DNA of 64,000 nucleotides from Corynespora cassiicola (taxonomy: Eukaryota; Ascomycota; Dothideomycetes; Pleosporales; Corynesporascaceae). Location of the stretch: positions 2,604,001-2,668,000 of the forward strand of contig JAEUWY010000001.1 in the NCBI GenBank assembly GCA_022059125.1, read 5' to 3'. The translations under genes were made by a program, and so were the position numbers. Below are positions 48,356 to 58,754 of the stretch, one piece after another. Position 1 is the first letter of the stretch, and each line of letters starts with the position of its first letter. Below the pieces are notes generated by a model, which searched no databases, was not told where the DNA came from, and saw nothing but the letters and a program-made list of their open reading frames with translations.

Positions 48356-48795
48356 GGCGTCGATCGTGTGGTGCTGCCGTAAGCGTTGTGAATGCGCTCT
48401 CGCAGTTGGAAGTCCCAAAATTTTTGGAGTCGAAATCTTGGCGTCTGCTTGTCGGAGTCGGGCCGACCCAATCTCGATGGACCGTGCTGCGACGCGCCTA
48501 ATGACCTCATCCCTTTCAGGCGCGTCTCCCCCGCCATCTGCACTCTAAGGACCTTGTTTTCATGGGCTGAGGTGTGATCGCCCGCTATCGCCCTTGCGTG
48601 CATATCATCTCCACTCCCTCCCAATCTGGATTACCATTTGAGTTGCGCTGCTTTTGATCATCTTGACACTGCTCCGGCTTCAACGTGCCGGCTGCCACTG
48701 CTTCTTTTTCACTTCAAAAGTCAGGAACCAGTAGTGATCATATTATTACTTCCCTACAGCTGCGTTTCTGTTGAAACATTCGAAATCTTCACACC
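48356..48795. promoter_or_regulatory. Divergent promoter region RPA49 / LDO-like gene
   Basis: 440 bases between two divergent start codons. The frame upstream of the A49 ATG remains open on the minus strand, but the basic MAEKKRKR start fits the family best. Confidence 0.5.
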
Positions 48796-49636
48796 ATGGC
48801 AGCCATCCTAAACAGCCTCCAAGGCATCCTTGGAAGCCTAGGAAACAGCTTTCAAAAAGTCCTCGACAGGATCTTTCCTCCCGAGCAACGATCGGAAATG
48901 ATGGCAAAGCTGCAGACCTTTGCCATAAACAATCCGAAACTTGCCGTATGTTGATTATGTGCATGCTCTGCAAAGAAACATCTGTTGACGCAACGCCTAG
49001 GCTTTCCTCACCACCCAAATTGCCCTCACTGGCCTACCTCTACTTCTTTTCGCTGCCTTTTCGGTCACGGTCTTTCTATTTTCTCTTATCGCCGCTCTTC
49101 TCGTGGGGGTTGTGGCCGCGCTCCTTTTCACCGTTTTCATGCTTGGCGTAGCCCTGGTCGTCGTACTGCCCACAGTGTTCCTCACGACCTTTGCAGCCTC
49201 ATTCATCTACCTCTGGGGTCTCGGCGGATACTACATACTCAAGTGGTTCAACGAAGGCGAGGCTCCAGCTCCTCAGGGAAGTGCCATCGGCGATAAATTG
49301 AACAGCCTTACCGGCGGTCGCATGAGCTGGCTGGTAGATGGAGCCAGGAAGAAGCAGGATGATACCAGAACTGGTGTCGATCAGACGCCCAAGGTACATG
49401 GCAGCGAAAGCGATGGGAAACAACACAAGAGCTCTAACGGAAACGCGGATGGAAACACGTCTAGCGGAGCAGCGGATGCTGGCAAGCATCTGAACGAAGG
49501 CAAGGAGCAGGTCACCAAGCAAGTTGACGGTGTGCAGAAACGCGTCAACAAATCTACAGGTGGAGCTACGAATACAGCCGGCACTGCTACTGGTACAGCC
49601 AAGGGGGCCATTAGCGGAGCTACCGGTCTTGGTTAG
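48796..49636 (+). CDS. Promethin/LDO-like lipid-droplet assembly protein
   Basis: 261 residues; exons 48796-48945 and 49001-49636, intron GTATGT...CCTAG in phase 0. A helical start (LNSLQGILGSLGNSFQKVLDR) leads into a long hydrophobic domain (TGLPLLLFAAFSVTVFLFSLIAALL, AALLFTVFMLGVALVVVLPTVF, SFIYLWGLGGYYILKW). This matches the promethin (LDAF1)/yeast Ldo45 pattern, ER proteins that act with seipin at sites of lipid-droplet formation. The C-terminal 120 residues are hydrophilic, with Asn/Gly/Lys and a basic amphipathic segment (EQVTKQVDGVQKRVNKSTGG) ending in Gly/Thr/Ala repeats. Family assigned by the helical hairpin pattern; exact orthology unresolved. Confidence 0.82.
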
Positions 49637-49639
49637 ACA

Positions 49640-52600
49640 CCTATGGTCACACGATACGTGGACGATTGGAACACTAATGCGGCAGTCTTTTGAACAGATT
49701 AACAATTATTAATTCCCGAGCCCTGAACTTTGTGCGAGTACTTGTATTACTGTTTAGCCTAGCGATGGTAAGATTGCATCTAGCTTTGATAAAGCGTAGT
49801 GAATTATCTTGTTCTGTCGCACTCGAGCGAATGTTTAGCAATCGAATCTTGTGAAGCTAAAAATAATTTACATAGACTATAACGTACAATTTCAATCTTG
49901 AAAGCGGTATCAATTGTAAGCGACACAAGCGGCTCCTGAATTTTCAAAGAAGTCAATCTTCTGTTCCTAGAAAACATGCCCCTGTAGAAGATTCCTTGAC
50001 CCCATCCGTAAAAAGTAAAAGGATCAAAGGTACAGTGATGCATCGGTTCCACAAATTGCTTACTCCGCCGTAAATGAATATTTTAAACCACGGAGTAGAA
50101 TCGTGGTCAGTGGAAGCCATTGCTCTCTGGAAGCCAACAACACTGGGTTTTATGTAGTCTACTGGACCGAAAATTGGGCCCGATTCATGTGGAATCCACG
50201 GTACTGCAAGCCATTCCCCTTTCATTTATGCCAAATGTCCAAGAAATTTCCCTAAAAGAAAAATATATCCCAGCAAGCCCAAGATTTGGAACCCAAACTT
50301 TAATGCCAGTCAGCCTCAATTTGAGACGGCATAACCACCCGATTGAAGGCTCTCCAAAGGCAGAAACCAAGTTAAAATAAAAGGAACTGATTTAGTTGTA
50401 TTTGAAACTATTGTTGCAAATCGTATGCCCAGCAGGACTACAAATACTTACCGTTACTTGTCACCAAAAAAATTCAGTCATAAACGCGCTATATCACAGC
50501 GCTCAGAGAAAATACTCAAAACTCTCCAAGTCTTCGAGAATTACTTGGGCATGGGCTCTCAGAACCATGCAACGCCTTGGGTTTTTAATAAAAAAGGCTA
50601 AATTAATAACGATCTTGTACAGAAACTTCTGCACATATATCAATTCACGCCACATTTTCAGTGTTGTCAATAGGAGGAGTTGATTGTGAAGCCGACAGAG
50701 GATCCAGTAGTTGCTACACAAAAGCGCTAGGTATGTGAGTGGGCAGACAGCATTAGGAACAGTCAACGTGCTGTTCTTATACTGCGAAAAAAAATGTGAA
50801 GTACACCCTCACATTGATTTTATTTCTCTCCGCTACGCTGAAAATCCTTCCATAGAATAAGGGATCATTAAACGACATGCCACTGTGCCATTTATTCCAT
50901 TAAGATTCTCAACTAGCTGAGAGAAACCATCTAGTTGATGAGCAAAAAAACATACGACAGCGGGTATTCGCTAGTGGTCACCCACCTAACTACTAATCCA
51001 CCGGTACGCTGCTTGAGTATGGCTGAGCGGACGGGAAGCCCTATTATTCAACGTCCTATGGTCGTATGTGATAGTTTGCAATCTTAACATAATCATATAG
51101 TTGCAGAATAAGGGTGAGATTCCAAGCAGTACTTGCCTCACTCTTATGCCTTCATATTGAGGGCAAGTCTTCCCGCACACTTGTTCTATTTGTAGAGTTC
51201 AATGAAAAACACGTTTTTGATCCCGATTCTAGAATTCCTTTCTCTGGAATCGCGCGGTGACCCCTTCACTCAGGCCGTTGGTGCGGTGTGCGTGAAAAAA
51301 AAACACGATGTTTCACCTGCTCTAAAATGTTATGACGCTACCTGGTCAGCATGGTGAGATTCCTTTGCATATCATACCCACCACATATCAAAATTGAAAA
51401 CCTAGTCATTCTTAATTTCACCTCTCCTTCTACGCCGGCAAAAAAAAAATTACACCTTCAATCAACATATCGAGGAAATGAACCAGCACAATGACCTAAG
51501 AACTCGAGTTAAATAATTTCAGGGTAATAAGGATGCACTTGAATCAGAATTGGAAAATGCAAACTTGGAAACTTCCAGGATGAAAATCCAGATCGAAAAC
51601 ATGGGGACATCACATCGTGCCCTTATGGCCAACAAAAACGTCACGATCAGTTTAATGGAACGCGAGCTGGCCGTAAAAAACCACCAGCTCTGAGAGCAAA
51701 TACAACTCCTAAGCATGTCCAACCATGCCGTTACCCAAGACTTTGAATGCATAGGGAAGGTCCGGGCGAACCCGGACAAGCTACCATCAGATGACACAGT
51801 CTCTCGAAAATGGGATCCAGTCATCTCCGGCATTCCACAAATGACGAATGAAGCATGGACAAAACTTACCGAAAGGTGTGGCTCGGATTAATTGTTTTTT
51901 TTTGGTTATGGCTAACATAATTTTCGCAGCTCCCCCAGCCCAACTGTAAACACCTGTCAAGCATCCCACCGCCCTTCCAAATTCACTCCTATGAGAGCAG
52001 AAGACTAACAAAGCGGCATGCAAGAGTTTGGTGGCAATATTTTGGATTTTGAAGAATCTATCATGGAAAGAGAAGAACTCCAAGTTACACCCATGGTTGG
52101 CCTGGAAAAATGTCTAGAAGACCAAATGACAAATCGGGGGAAGCAGCTTGAAAAGCGACTGAATCAGGAGATGGCAGGTATCTGGGCCAACCTTCGTGCA
52201 TCAAAACGTGATGAAGGTTCCTCGATGCCAGTGGCAACAAGTGTAGACAACGCACCTACAGTCGGTCCAACCGTAGAAGAGCCTCTCAGGGTCCCTTCGC
52301 ATGCCCATGATACAATACACCTTTTCCGTACCGGGACAGCGTAGTGATGTGCCAGTACTGAATGATGTAGGTGCATACCCGTTATTTGGTACCGGCCAAC
52401 CACAGTCTACTGTTACAGAGCCACCCCATACATTGTATGCCAACTACCAGCCTGTCGAAAACAGTGCACCCACAGAAGAACTAGATTACACTATCTATCT
52501 CGAACCCGGCCGAACCCTCAGTTTCCGGTATGGCGAAGAGATTGTTCGGTTAGATTTGATAGCTCCGGACCAGATCAATAAAGCACTGACGTTAATCACC

Positions 52601-52950
52601 AAGTATGAAGAGCTTGCCCGACTCGGGAGTAGGCCGGGTTGTCTAAGGCAAAGGGGCTTGAGGAAGCACCCGTGTTTCCGGGACGATGATCCCTATGGTT
52701 TTTGGGCTTGCAAGGAATGTGATGCCAGGGAACTTATCTGCATAAGGAATCTGGGCACAAGATGGGAGGCAAAGGGGATGTGACGCAAACAGCTGGAATA
52801 GATCGATCATGAAAAACGAGAGAATACATTTCACGTAGCCACGATAGCAGCCCACACTCATCATTAGTTATATCTCCAATGTCTCTTAGAGATTGAAGTA
52901 GTTTTTGAAAATCGTAAACATGGTCATAATTAAATTCGCAGTTGGAAATA
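49640..52950. other. AT-richer, gene-poor island
   Basis: Base composition shifts to visibly more A/T from about 49.64 kb, with A and T runs and few long frames, in contrast to the GC-rich coding blocks on the left. It contains the decayed gene at 51202-52783; between 49.64 and 51.2 kb I find only fragments that look like eroded coding sequence (for example a coiled-coil-like plus-strand frame near 50490-50600 ending in a stop). No terminal repeats or transposase motifs were found. Confidence 0.6.
51202..52783 (+). pseudogene. Decayed coiled-coil protein gene with RIP-like stops
   Basis: A single coding frame can be followed through proposed exons 51202-51875, 51930-52290 and 52340-52783. 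The introns of 54 and 49 nt have GT and AG ends and restore phase. The frame is broken by five stops: TGA 51355, TAG 51403, TAA 51514, TGA 51691 and TAA 52006. Each can come from CAA, CAG, CGA or TGG by one C-to-T (or G-to-A) transition, as in repeat-induced point mutation. Between the stops it reads as a heptad-rich helix (ALESELENANLETSRMKIQI). The intact last exon carries YTIYLEPGRTLSFRYGEEIV and a Cys-rich end (RKHPCF, WACKEC, LICIRNLG). Function unknown. The 3' part from the ATG at 52018 could still encode a shorter protein. Confidence 0.6.
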
Positions 52951-52955
52951 TCGGT

Positions 52956-53941
52956 TTATCCAGGAACTTCATGCCTATATGTGCCGTCTTCTTTGAAGTA
53001 TCTCCCATGGTATTCACTCGCATTCGCGTCATGACTTTCTTCTTTTTGTTTGGAATCCGTCTGCGGCGGGGAGACTGGGCGACCTATTTCATGCAATGGA
53101 ACAAACTCCAACTCTTGCGGTTCTTTTGGGATTCTAGGTTTGCGTGGGTCTTCCAGCTCCGGCACATAAGATACGGGCGCGACATTGAACTCCTCTTTTG
53201 AATCAAAACCTGAATTCCGTACTGGACTCTGCACACCGGGATGCGGAGATGAATCAAGGATCTGGGATGATTCAGTGTGAGGACGCTTGTTTTTTCTTCG
53301 ACGCAAGATGAGGAGGGTTGCGAGAACGATTATGAGGAGTGTGGCTACGCCTAGGCCTACTCCGAGACCAATAGCGAGGGAAGTGTTGGAGTTTTGAGAC
53401 CTGTCGGTGGATGTCGCAGGAGATGATGTCGCAGTGGCACTGACTGGGCGCGGAATAGTGGTAACAATGTTACCGACACTCAAATCAAAAATGTTTGTCG
53501 AGTTGGTACAGCAGTCGTAGTTTTCCCGACAACAAAACTTATTGTTCCCACAGCTCTGTAGTCCTTCACCAGCGTCCAGATCGTGGCCCGCTATTTCAAG
53601 TCAGCTAGAGGTCCATGCGAGATTAAATTATACCTACGTCCGGCGCAAAATTGGGGACAGGAACTAGAGCTCCAGGTAGGGTCAGTGCACCCGCTCCTGT
53701 AGTATTTGTATGCGTATGTCCTCCTCGTATCGGGACCGGGTGAGCATAGTCCATTACTTAAACAGACAAACGTAGGCCCACAACAGACGGAGACGTCTGC
53801 ATCGGGAAAGCAGGGTTGGCCTCTGTTCTCTTTCCCTGAAGGATAGTAACACGACGAGTTCGATGCCGCAGATGCCAAGCATGAAAATGCAAAAATTGTC
53901 GACAAAAGCACCCTGCGATCATGTGTAGGTGGTGCGATCAT
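52956..53941 (-). CDS. Secreted Cys-rich single-pass membrane protein
   Basis: 312 residues; exons 53941-53638 and 53590-52956, intron GTAGGT...AATAG, junction GGA C|CG GGC. N-terminal signal peptide (LLSTIFAFSCLASAASNSS). The extracellular part is Cys-rich: CYYPSG, PCFPDADVSVCCGPTFVCLSNGLC, GCTDPTW, CPQFC, then after splicing LQSCGNNKFCCREN and YDCCTNSTN. A Ser/Thr linker precedes a membrane helix (LAIGLGVGLGVATLLIIVLATLLIL, about residues 172-196) with an RRRKNKR stop-transfer, then a 110-residue Pro/Glu-rich cytosolic tail. This layout is common in ascomycete-specific surface proteins of unknown function, possibly sensors. It borders the AT-rich island. Confidence 0.85.
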
Positions 53942-55188
53942 GGTTAGAGGAAGGGCGCTTCGTCTTCAGCTCGGAAGAAGTGACAAAGAGGAAGGCGAGA
54001 TGAGGAGGGCCAAGTGCCAGCGATTGTGATCAACAGTGGACCCGGTGGCGTTAGCCGTTCCACAGGGCCGCTGTCCTCGCGAATGCGCTAACAGGGGATA
54101 CCTTACACCCTTTGATGCTAGGCAATTTGTATTGATGATGGAAATGAAATGAAACGCATGGATGGTGAAGAAGTCTCGTGGTATGCTAGATTCGTTAGAT
54201 TTGGGTATAAGATAGCCTCCAGCCGCTTGCGCAGTCTGTGATAACTTACGGTGACACTTTTAAGATCCCAGTACGCCTTTTCCTATGAGCATACTATACC
54301 CTGGATGTATCACGATTATAGATGCGCATCCAGGGGTGCGTACTGTTAAAAGGAGGCAGCAGAAGTCGTGTTTACTTCTTTCGCATTGAGTCTAGGCTGT
54401 AGCTCGGCGGTTCGGTCCTCAACTCGCGAAAATGGTTGCATTGCATGTTCGTAAAGGGAAGTAGGTGCTCGAATGGGAGGCTTTAGCCAGACTTTAGCAA
54501 GAGATGGCGCGAACAGTAACCGTAACAGGAACATGACAGGGTATCTGCAAGGTTGCTGACAAGAGATCGTCGCCCCCATGATCATGCCAACAGAACCCTC
54601 TCTTCAAGACTTCTAATTTGCAGCGAAACTAGATGCTCGTTCCAACGGCTACTCTCAAATGTTAGTATACCAACTTCTATCGTTTATTGAACTTACGGGT
54701 CGCTTTCAGGTACCAGAGTTTAACCCAAGCAGTGTGGGTTCTGAATGATCGTCCTCTCTCGATAAACCCTATATTTTAGCCTCGGCTTGGCTGGTAAAAT
54801 AAGCAATCAGCCTCGCTCCGATCCAACTCCACTCCAGTATGCATGGCGTCGACGCACTGCCCGGTGATAGACCGACGTGATGGATTGTTTTGACGTCAGC
54901 ATCCGCAAACTAGTCCACCCGATTTCCGTCGCAGTGACCCATAGTCACACGTTAGAGCATCGGGATTTCCCCTTGCGCTCTCCCTAGCGGCTATCGCTGG
55001 ACGCCTTGCTCGCTCTGATGATTTCTCTTGCCACAATTCCTTGCAAGGCCCTACTCCGACCGCGATCCACATCGGCTTTTTCGGCCGTTACTTATTTTAG
55101 ACTGGACATTTCGGTATATCATGCTTCCCACATCCCACGCCATTCCCGTACTCTGGGGATCTTGCTTTTCCTGTTCTGGTATACCAAA
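53942..55188. promoter_or_regulatory. Divergent intergenic region
   Basis: About 1.25 kb between divergent start codons of the Cys-rich membrane protein and the esterase. Both promoters should lie here. A minus-strand frame of 79 codons at about 54346-54585 has no recognisable features. Confidence 0.45.
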
Positions 55189-56219
55189 ATGCTCGCCCAA
55201 TTGATCCTGCTTCCGACCCTCCTGTCTATCGCAGCGAACGCATCGCCCACACAGACCGCCAAGAAAAGTTCAGGATGCGACAAACCCCTTCCTGAAGGGA
55301 TTGAGCTCGGTAAACACAAGAACTTGACTCTGGCCAGCGAGAGCGGCCAATCTCCACGAGAATACCGGATCCATGTACCCAAATCCTACCAGACAGGCAC
55401 TCCGGTGCCTCTGATTCTGTCATACCATGGACGAACGCAGGACATGAAGTATCAACAACAACTTTCCCAATTCTCGAATTCTTCGTATGGATTCGAAGGG
55501 ATTGCTGTTTATCCTCAAGGCGTTAGGGTATAATCATCGTCCTACCGTTATTAAGTTCCCTAACTGACAAAATGCAGGGATCCGACAAGAATGTCACACA
55601 GTGGCAAGGCGATCCTGATGCACCGGACTCCATCAACGACATCAAATTCACAATGGAGCTTTTGGATGAGTTGGAAAGCTCATATTGTATCGACACGTCT
55701 CTTGTATACGCAGCGGGAAAATCCAACGGCGGTGGCTTTGCCGGAGGCGTCCTTCCTTGCGATGAGGAAGCAAGCAAACGATTCGCAGCATTCGCAGCCG
55801 TATCTGGAGCCTTTTACCTCGATAACCAGACACAACAACTCCCGCCATGCAACCCCGGTCGTCGCGTAACCCCAATAATCGAGTTTCATGGCCTCAAGGA
55901 CAACACGATCAAATATGATGGCGGTAACAATACTCGGGGCAATGCCAACACCACGAGCATTGTTGATTGGATCAATGACTGGGCGGAGCGCGACGGATTA
56001 GACCCCAACGCAAACAGTACGAAGGAGTTCTGTAGTGACCGAAAGAAGGTGACCAAGTTCACCTGGGACGAAAAGGAGACGGTGGCCCATTACACGTATA
56101 AGAACCTATATCACGACTGGCCAAGCTCTTTCGCGAACGACGACACGAACCTGACGACCTGCAAAGAGGTGGAAGCTACCAGAGTCATCCTAGATTGGTT
56201 CGCCAGGTGGAGTGTGTGA
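55189..56219 (+). CDS. Secreted feruloyl esterase/CE1-like hydrolase
   Basis: 326 residues; exons 55189-55527 and 55578-56219, intron with a GTATAA donor, CTAAC/CTGAC branch and TGCAG acceptor in phase 0. Signal peptide from the chosen ATG (MLAQLILLPTLLSIAANA). The core matches the LpqC/PHB-depolymerase-like esterases that include fungal feruloyl esterases: REYRIHVPKSY, PVPLILSYHGRTQ (oxyanion region), GIAVYPQGVR|GSDKNVTQWQGDP, the nucleophile in AAGKSNGGGFAGG (GXSXG, Ser about residue 162), IIEFHGLKDNTIKYDGG with the likely acid Asp, and YHDWPSS with the likely His. These enzymes release ferulic acid from plant cell walls; substrate here is inferred. Several N-glycosylation sites (NNT, NTT, NST). 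Confidence 0.87.
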
Positions 56220-56879
56220 GGCGACGTTCAATTACCCTACGCTGTTTGGATCGTAGTTCGGCGTATTCCCGGTGATTTCAAATCAATTTTCGGTTGCCAA
56301 TCCGAGTCTAGTTCGACGTCGTGGGAACGATTCAACAACCGCCCGCTTGTGTTCATGTCAGATTCACCACACTGGGGTAAGCGCATTACAAAGCTTCCGG
56401 AGCCGCGGGTTCCGGTGTTCCTGGCTACACATAAGATGCGTTTTTACAGGCTGAAGGTAGAGCGTGTCACGGAATATATTGTGTAGGCCAAACCCAAAGT
56501 GGCATAGATGGAGAATTAGCCCCACTCTCCATGTACCGAGGCATCTCAAACCCGCAAGCAAAGAAAAACAGAATACAATAGAGGTATTACTTATCTGAAT
56601 CGAGTAATTTTGCAACTAACTCCGCGTATTGTCGGAGTACAAAGACACTGGCAGCGTGGACTTGAAGATAGCTTTTTGTGCAGATTTCGTCCGGTAGGAT
56701 TGATCCACTATCCAGTATCCACTTAGCTCGGCGCTTACGTTGGCCCATCTGGGCAGGAACCGATTTCAGTATTTTGGTGGCATTGTTTATAAGGCCCTGT
56801 AGACGTCAGATCTCACGGTAGCTTAGTGGATAAGAACTCTTCAACTCACTTAATCCAGCCCCCAAACCTAAACCTCACC
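56220..56879. other. Intergenic between two hydrolase genes
   Basis: 660 bases between same-strand genes. A stretch near 56818-56836 resembles a tRNA A box, but no complete tRNA can be folded (see rejected). No gene seen. Confidence 0.45.
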
Positions 56880-58218
56880 ATGTCCCACGACGACCTCGAG
56901 CAAGTCATTGAGCAAAAGATTGCAGACTCGGACATTGCAGGAGCTGTCCTCATAGCCGCAAACCGTGATGGCACGTGTCCCCCCCAACTGCTGCTTAGCC
57001 AGCCATCTAACAGATGCCTAGGCTCTTTCACGTACGACCGCGCCCTGGGCAAAAACGCCCCAGGCGGCACCGAGCCTCTGACTCCGTCAAGCATAATGTG
57101 GATCGCCAGCTGCACCAAACTAATGACCTCGATAAGCGCACTCCAGCTCGTAGAGCGCGGCATCGTCACCCTTGACGAGCCCGTGTACAAGCACATTCCG
57201 GAACTCAAAACTCTGCCCGTGATCAAAGGTTTCAACGATGACGGCTCCCCCATCGAGGAGCCGCACCAAAACCCCATCACCCTGCGTCTCCTGCTCACCC
57301 ATGCTAGCGGGATCACGTACGATGGTCTGCACCCGTCCAGCATCGCGTGGCTCAAGTACCACAAGAAAGAGCCCGGGACCGCTGGCACAGTGCTTGGGCG
57401 GTTCAGCGGCCCGCTCGTGTTCGAGCCGGGGACATCATGGATGTATGGTGCGGGTATTGATTGGGCGGGGTTGCTCATTGAACGTGCGACGGGCAAGACG
57501 CTGGAAGAGTACTTTCGGGAGAATATTTGGGAGCCTTTGGGGATCAAGGACATGACATTTCACCTATCCAAGCGGCCAGACCTTGCAGCGAGGTTCGCGA
57601 AGATGAGTTGGCGTGATGAGGAGACGAAGAAGATTCGCGAGATGACGGATCGTGTGCCATATACTGATGGGGAGGGTAAGGAGGTGGTAGATTGCATGGG
57701 CGGACAGGGAATCTTTACGTCGCCGGAAGAGTATATCAAGGTTGTGCATGGGCTTCTGACTACGGAGGAGGACGAGAGGTTGCTGAAGAAAGAGACCGTG
57801 ACAGAGTTTTTCAAGCCGCAGCTCGGGGAAGGGAGTATTGCGGCACTGAACCAGGTGTTGTCAGATCGATGGGCGAACGATGCAATGGGAGGCACGCCGA
57901 TGAATATCAGGAAGAACTGGGGTTTGGGAGGTGTAATGATCGAGGATGACATCGAGGAATCTATGAAAAAGTGGACCATGATCTGGGGTGGACTGCCGAA
58001 TCTACTTTGGGTAAGTAATATCTTGCATACTAAATTGCTGGCTGTAGGTTTGGCTAACCCCAATACAGTTTGTTGACCGCACGGCTGGGCTGTGTGGACT
58101 CTACGCTTCCCAGCTCCTACCAACTGGTGATATTATCACGGCAGATCTGGTCAGGAAATTTGAGGCTGCGGTATATGAGCGCTACGCCAAGAGTAGGAAT
58201 GTGAGTCCCCGCATTTGA
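56880..58218 (+). CDS. LovD/EstB-type serine hydrolase (beta-lactamase fold)
   Basis: 426 residues; exons 56880-58010 and 58069-58218. A class-C beta-lactamase-fold esterase or acyltransferase like EstB and the lovastatin transesterase LovD. The SxxK motif is SCTK at residues 77-80 and the third catalytic residue is Tyr189 in SWMYGAG, nearly the same spacing as Ser76, Lys79 and Tyr188 of LovD. Other family blocks are TLRLLLTHASG, YFRENIWEPLGIKDM and MGGQGIFTSPEEYIKV. A 39-nt GT-AG stretch at 56975-57013 sits in frame where homologues run directly from NRDG to the FTYDRALG segment, so it may be a very short intron or a 13-residue insertion. No polyketide synthase is in the window, so a role in secondary metabolism is not implied by context. 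ATG at 56880 has a good context (ACCATG). Confidence 0.88.
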
Positions 58219-58754
58219 TCGACTTTTCAGGAGATGCTGATCGATTGAGGCATGATGAACATATCATAGCATGATATTTTAGCTGTCAGAAAGATGCAAG
58301 GAATGAAGGTTTGAGATAAGACTGTCTCTAATTACTTACCTGCTTAGAATCTATCCAAACTGTTGACGCTGTGAACATATAGCTGTGTAAGGAATCTGTA
58401 CCTGTGACATGTGACAAATTGAGCCCCAGTAGAAGTTTGTCTTAACTCAACGTTATGGTCGGAATGCAGCCTACTTAGGAAAATGTCAAACACAATTGCA
58501 TCTTCGAAAGAGGAACATTGGAAGGCGAGATACAAATTTCTACTCAAAGTAGAACACATACTGCACCTGGCCTCCCACTCTGACGGAGAGCAAACCGCTT
58601 ACCAAATGTCTGATAGGGGATTTTTGAGACCAGTGTATAACCATTTGTTGCCCAATATATCGCTTCGGAGGAAGCACCTCGTTCCTATACATCCACTGAG
58701 ATAGGGTTTGATCCGCGCGTTCCGGTGTTCGTCCTTGTATCCCACTTCTTGGGC
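58219..58754. other. Convergent intergenic region
   Basis: About 535 bases between the serine hydrolase stop (+) and the stop of the next minus-strand gene. No gene or repeat recognised. Confidence 0.45.

Noticed and set aside
49640..51200. A transposable element in the AT-rich island
   Set aside because: No terminal repeats, reverse transcriptase, integrase or transposase motifs could be seen; only eroded fragments.
56818..56860. tRNA A-box-like sequence (TAGCTTAGTGGATAAGA)
   Set aside because: No B box or closing acceptor stem follows, so no complete tRNA can be drawn.
56880..58218. Secondary-metabolite cluster around the LovD-like gene
   Set aside because: No polyketide synthase, peptide synthetase, P450 or cluster regulator lies in the window.
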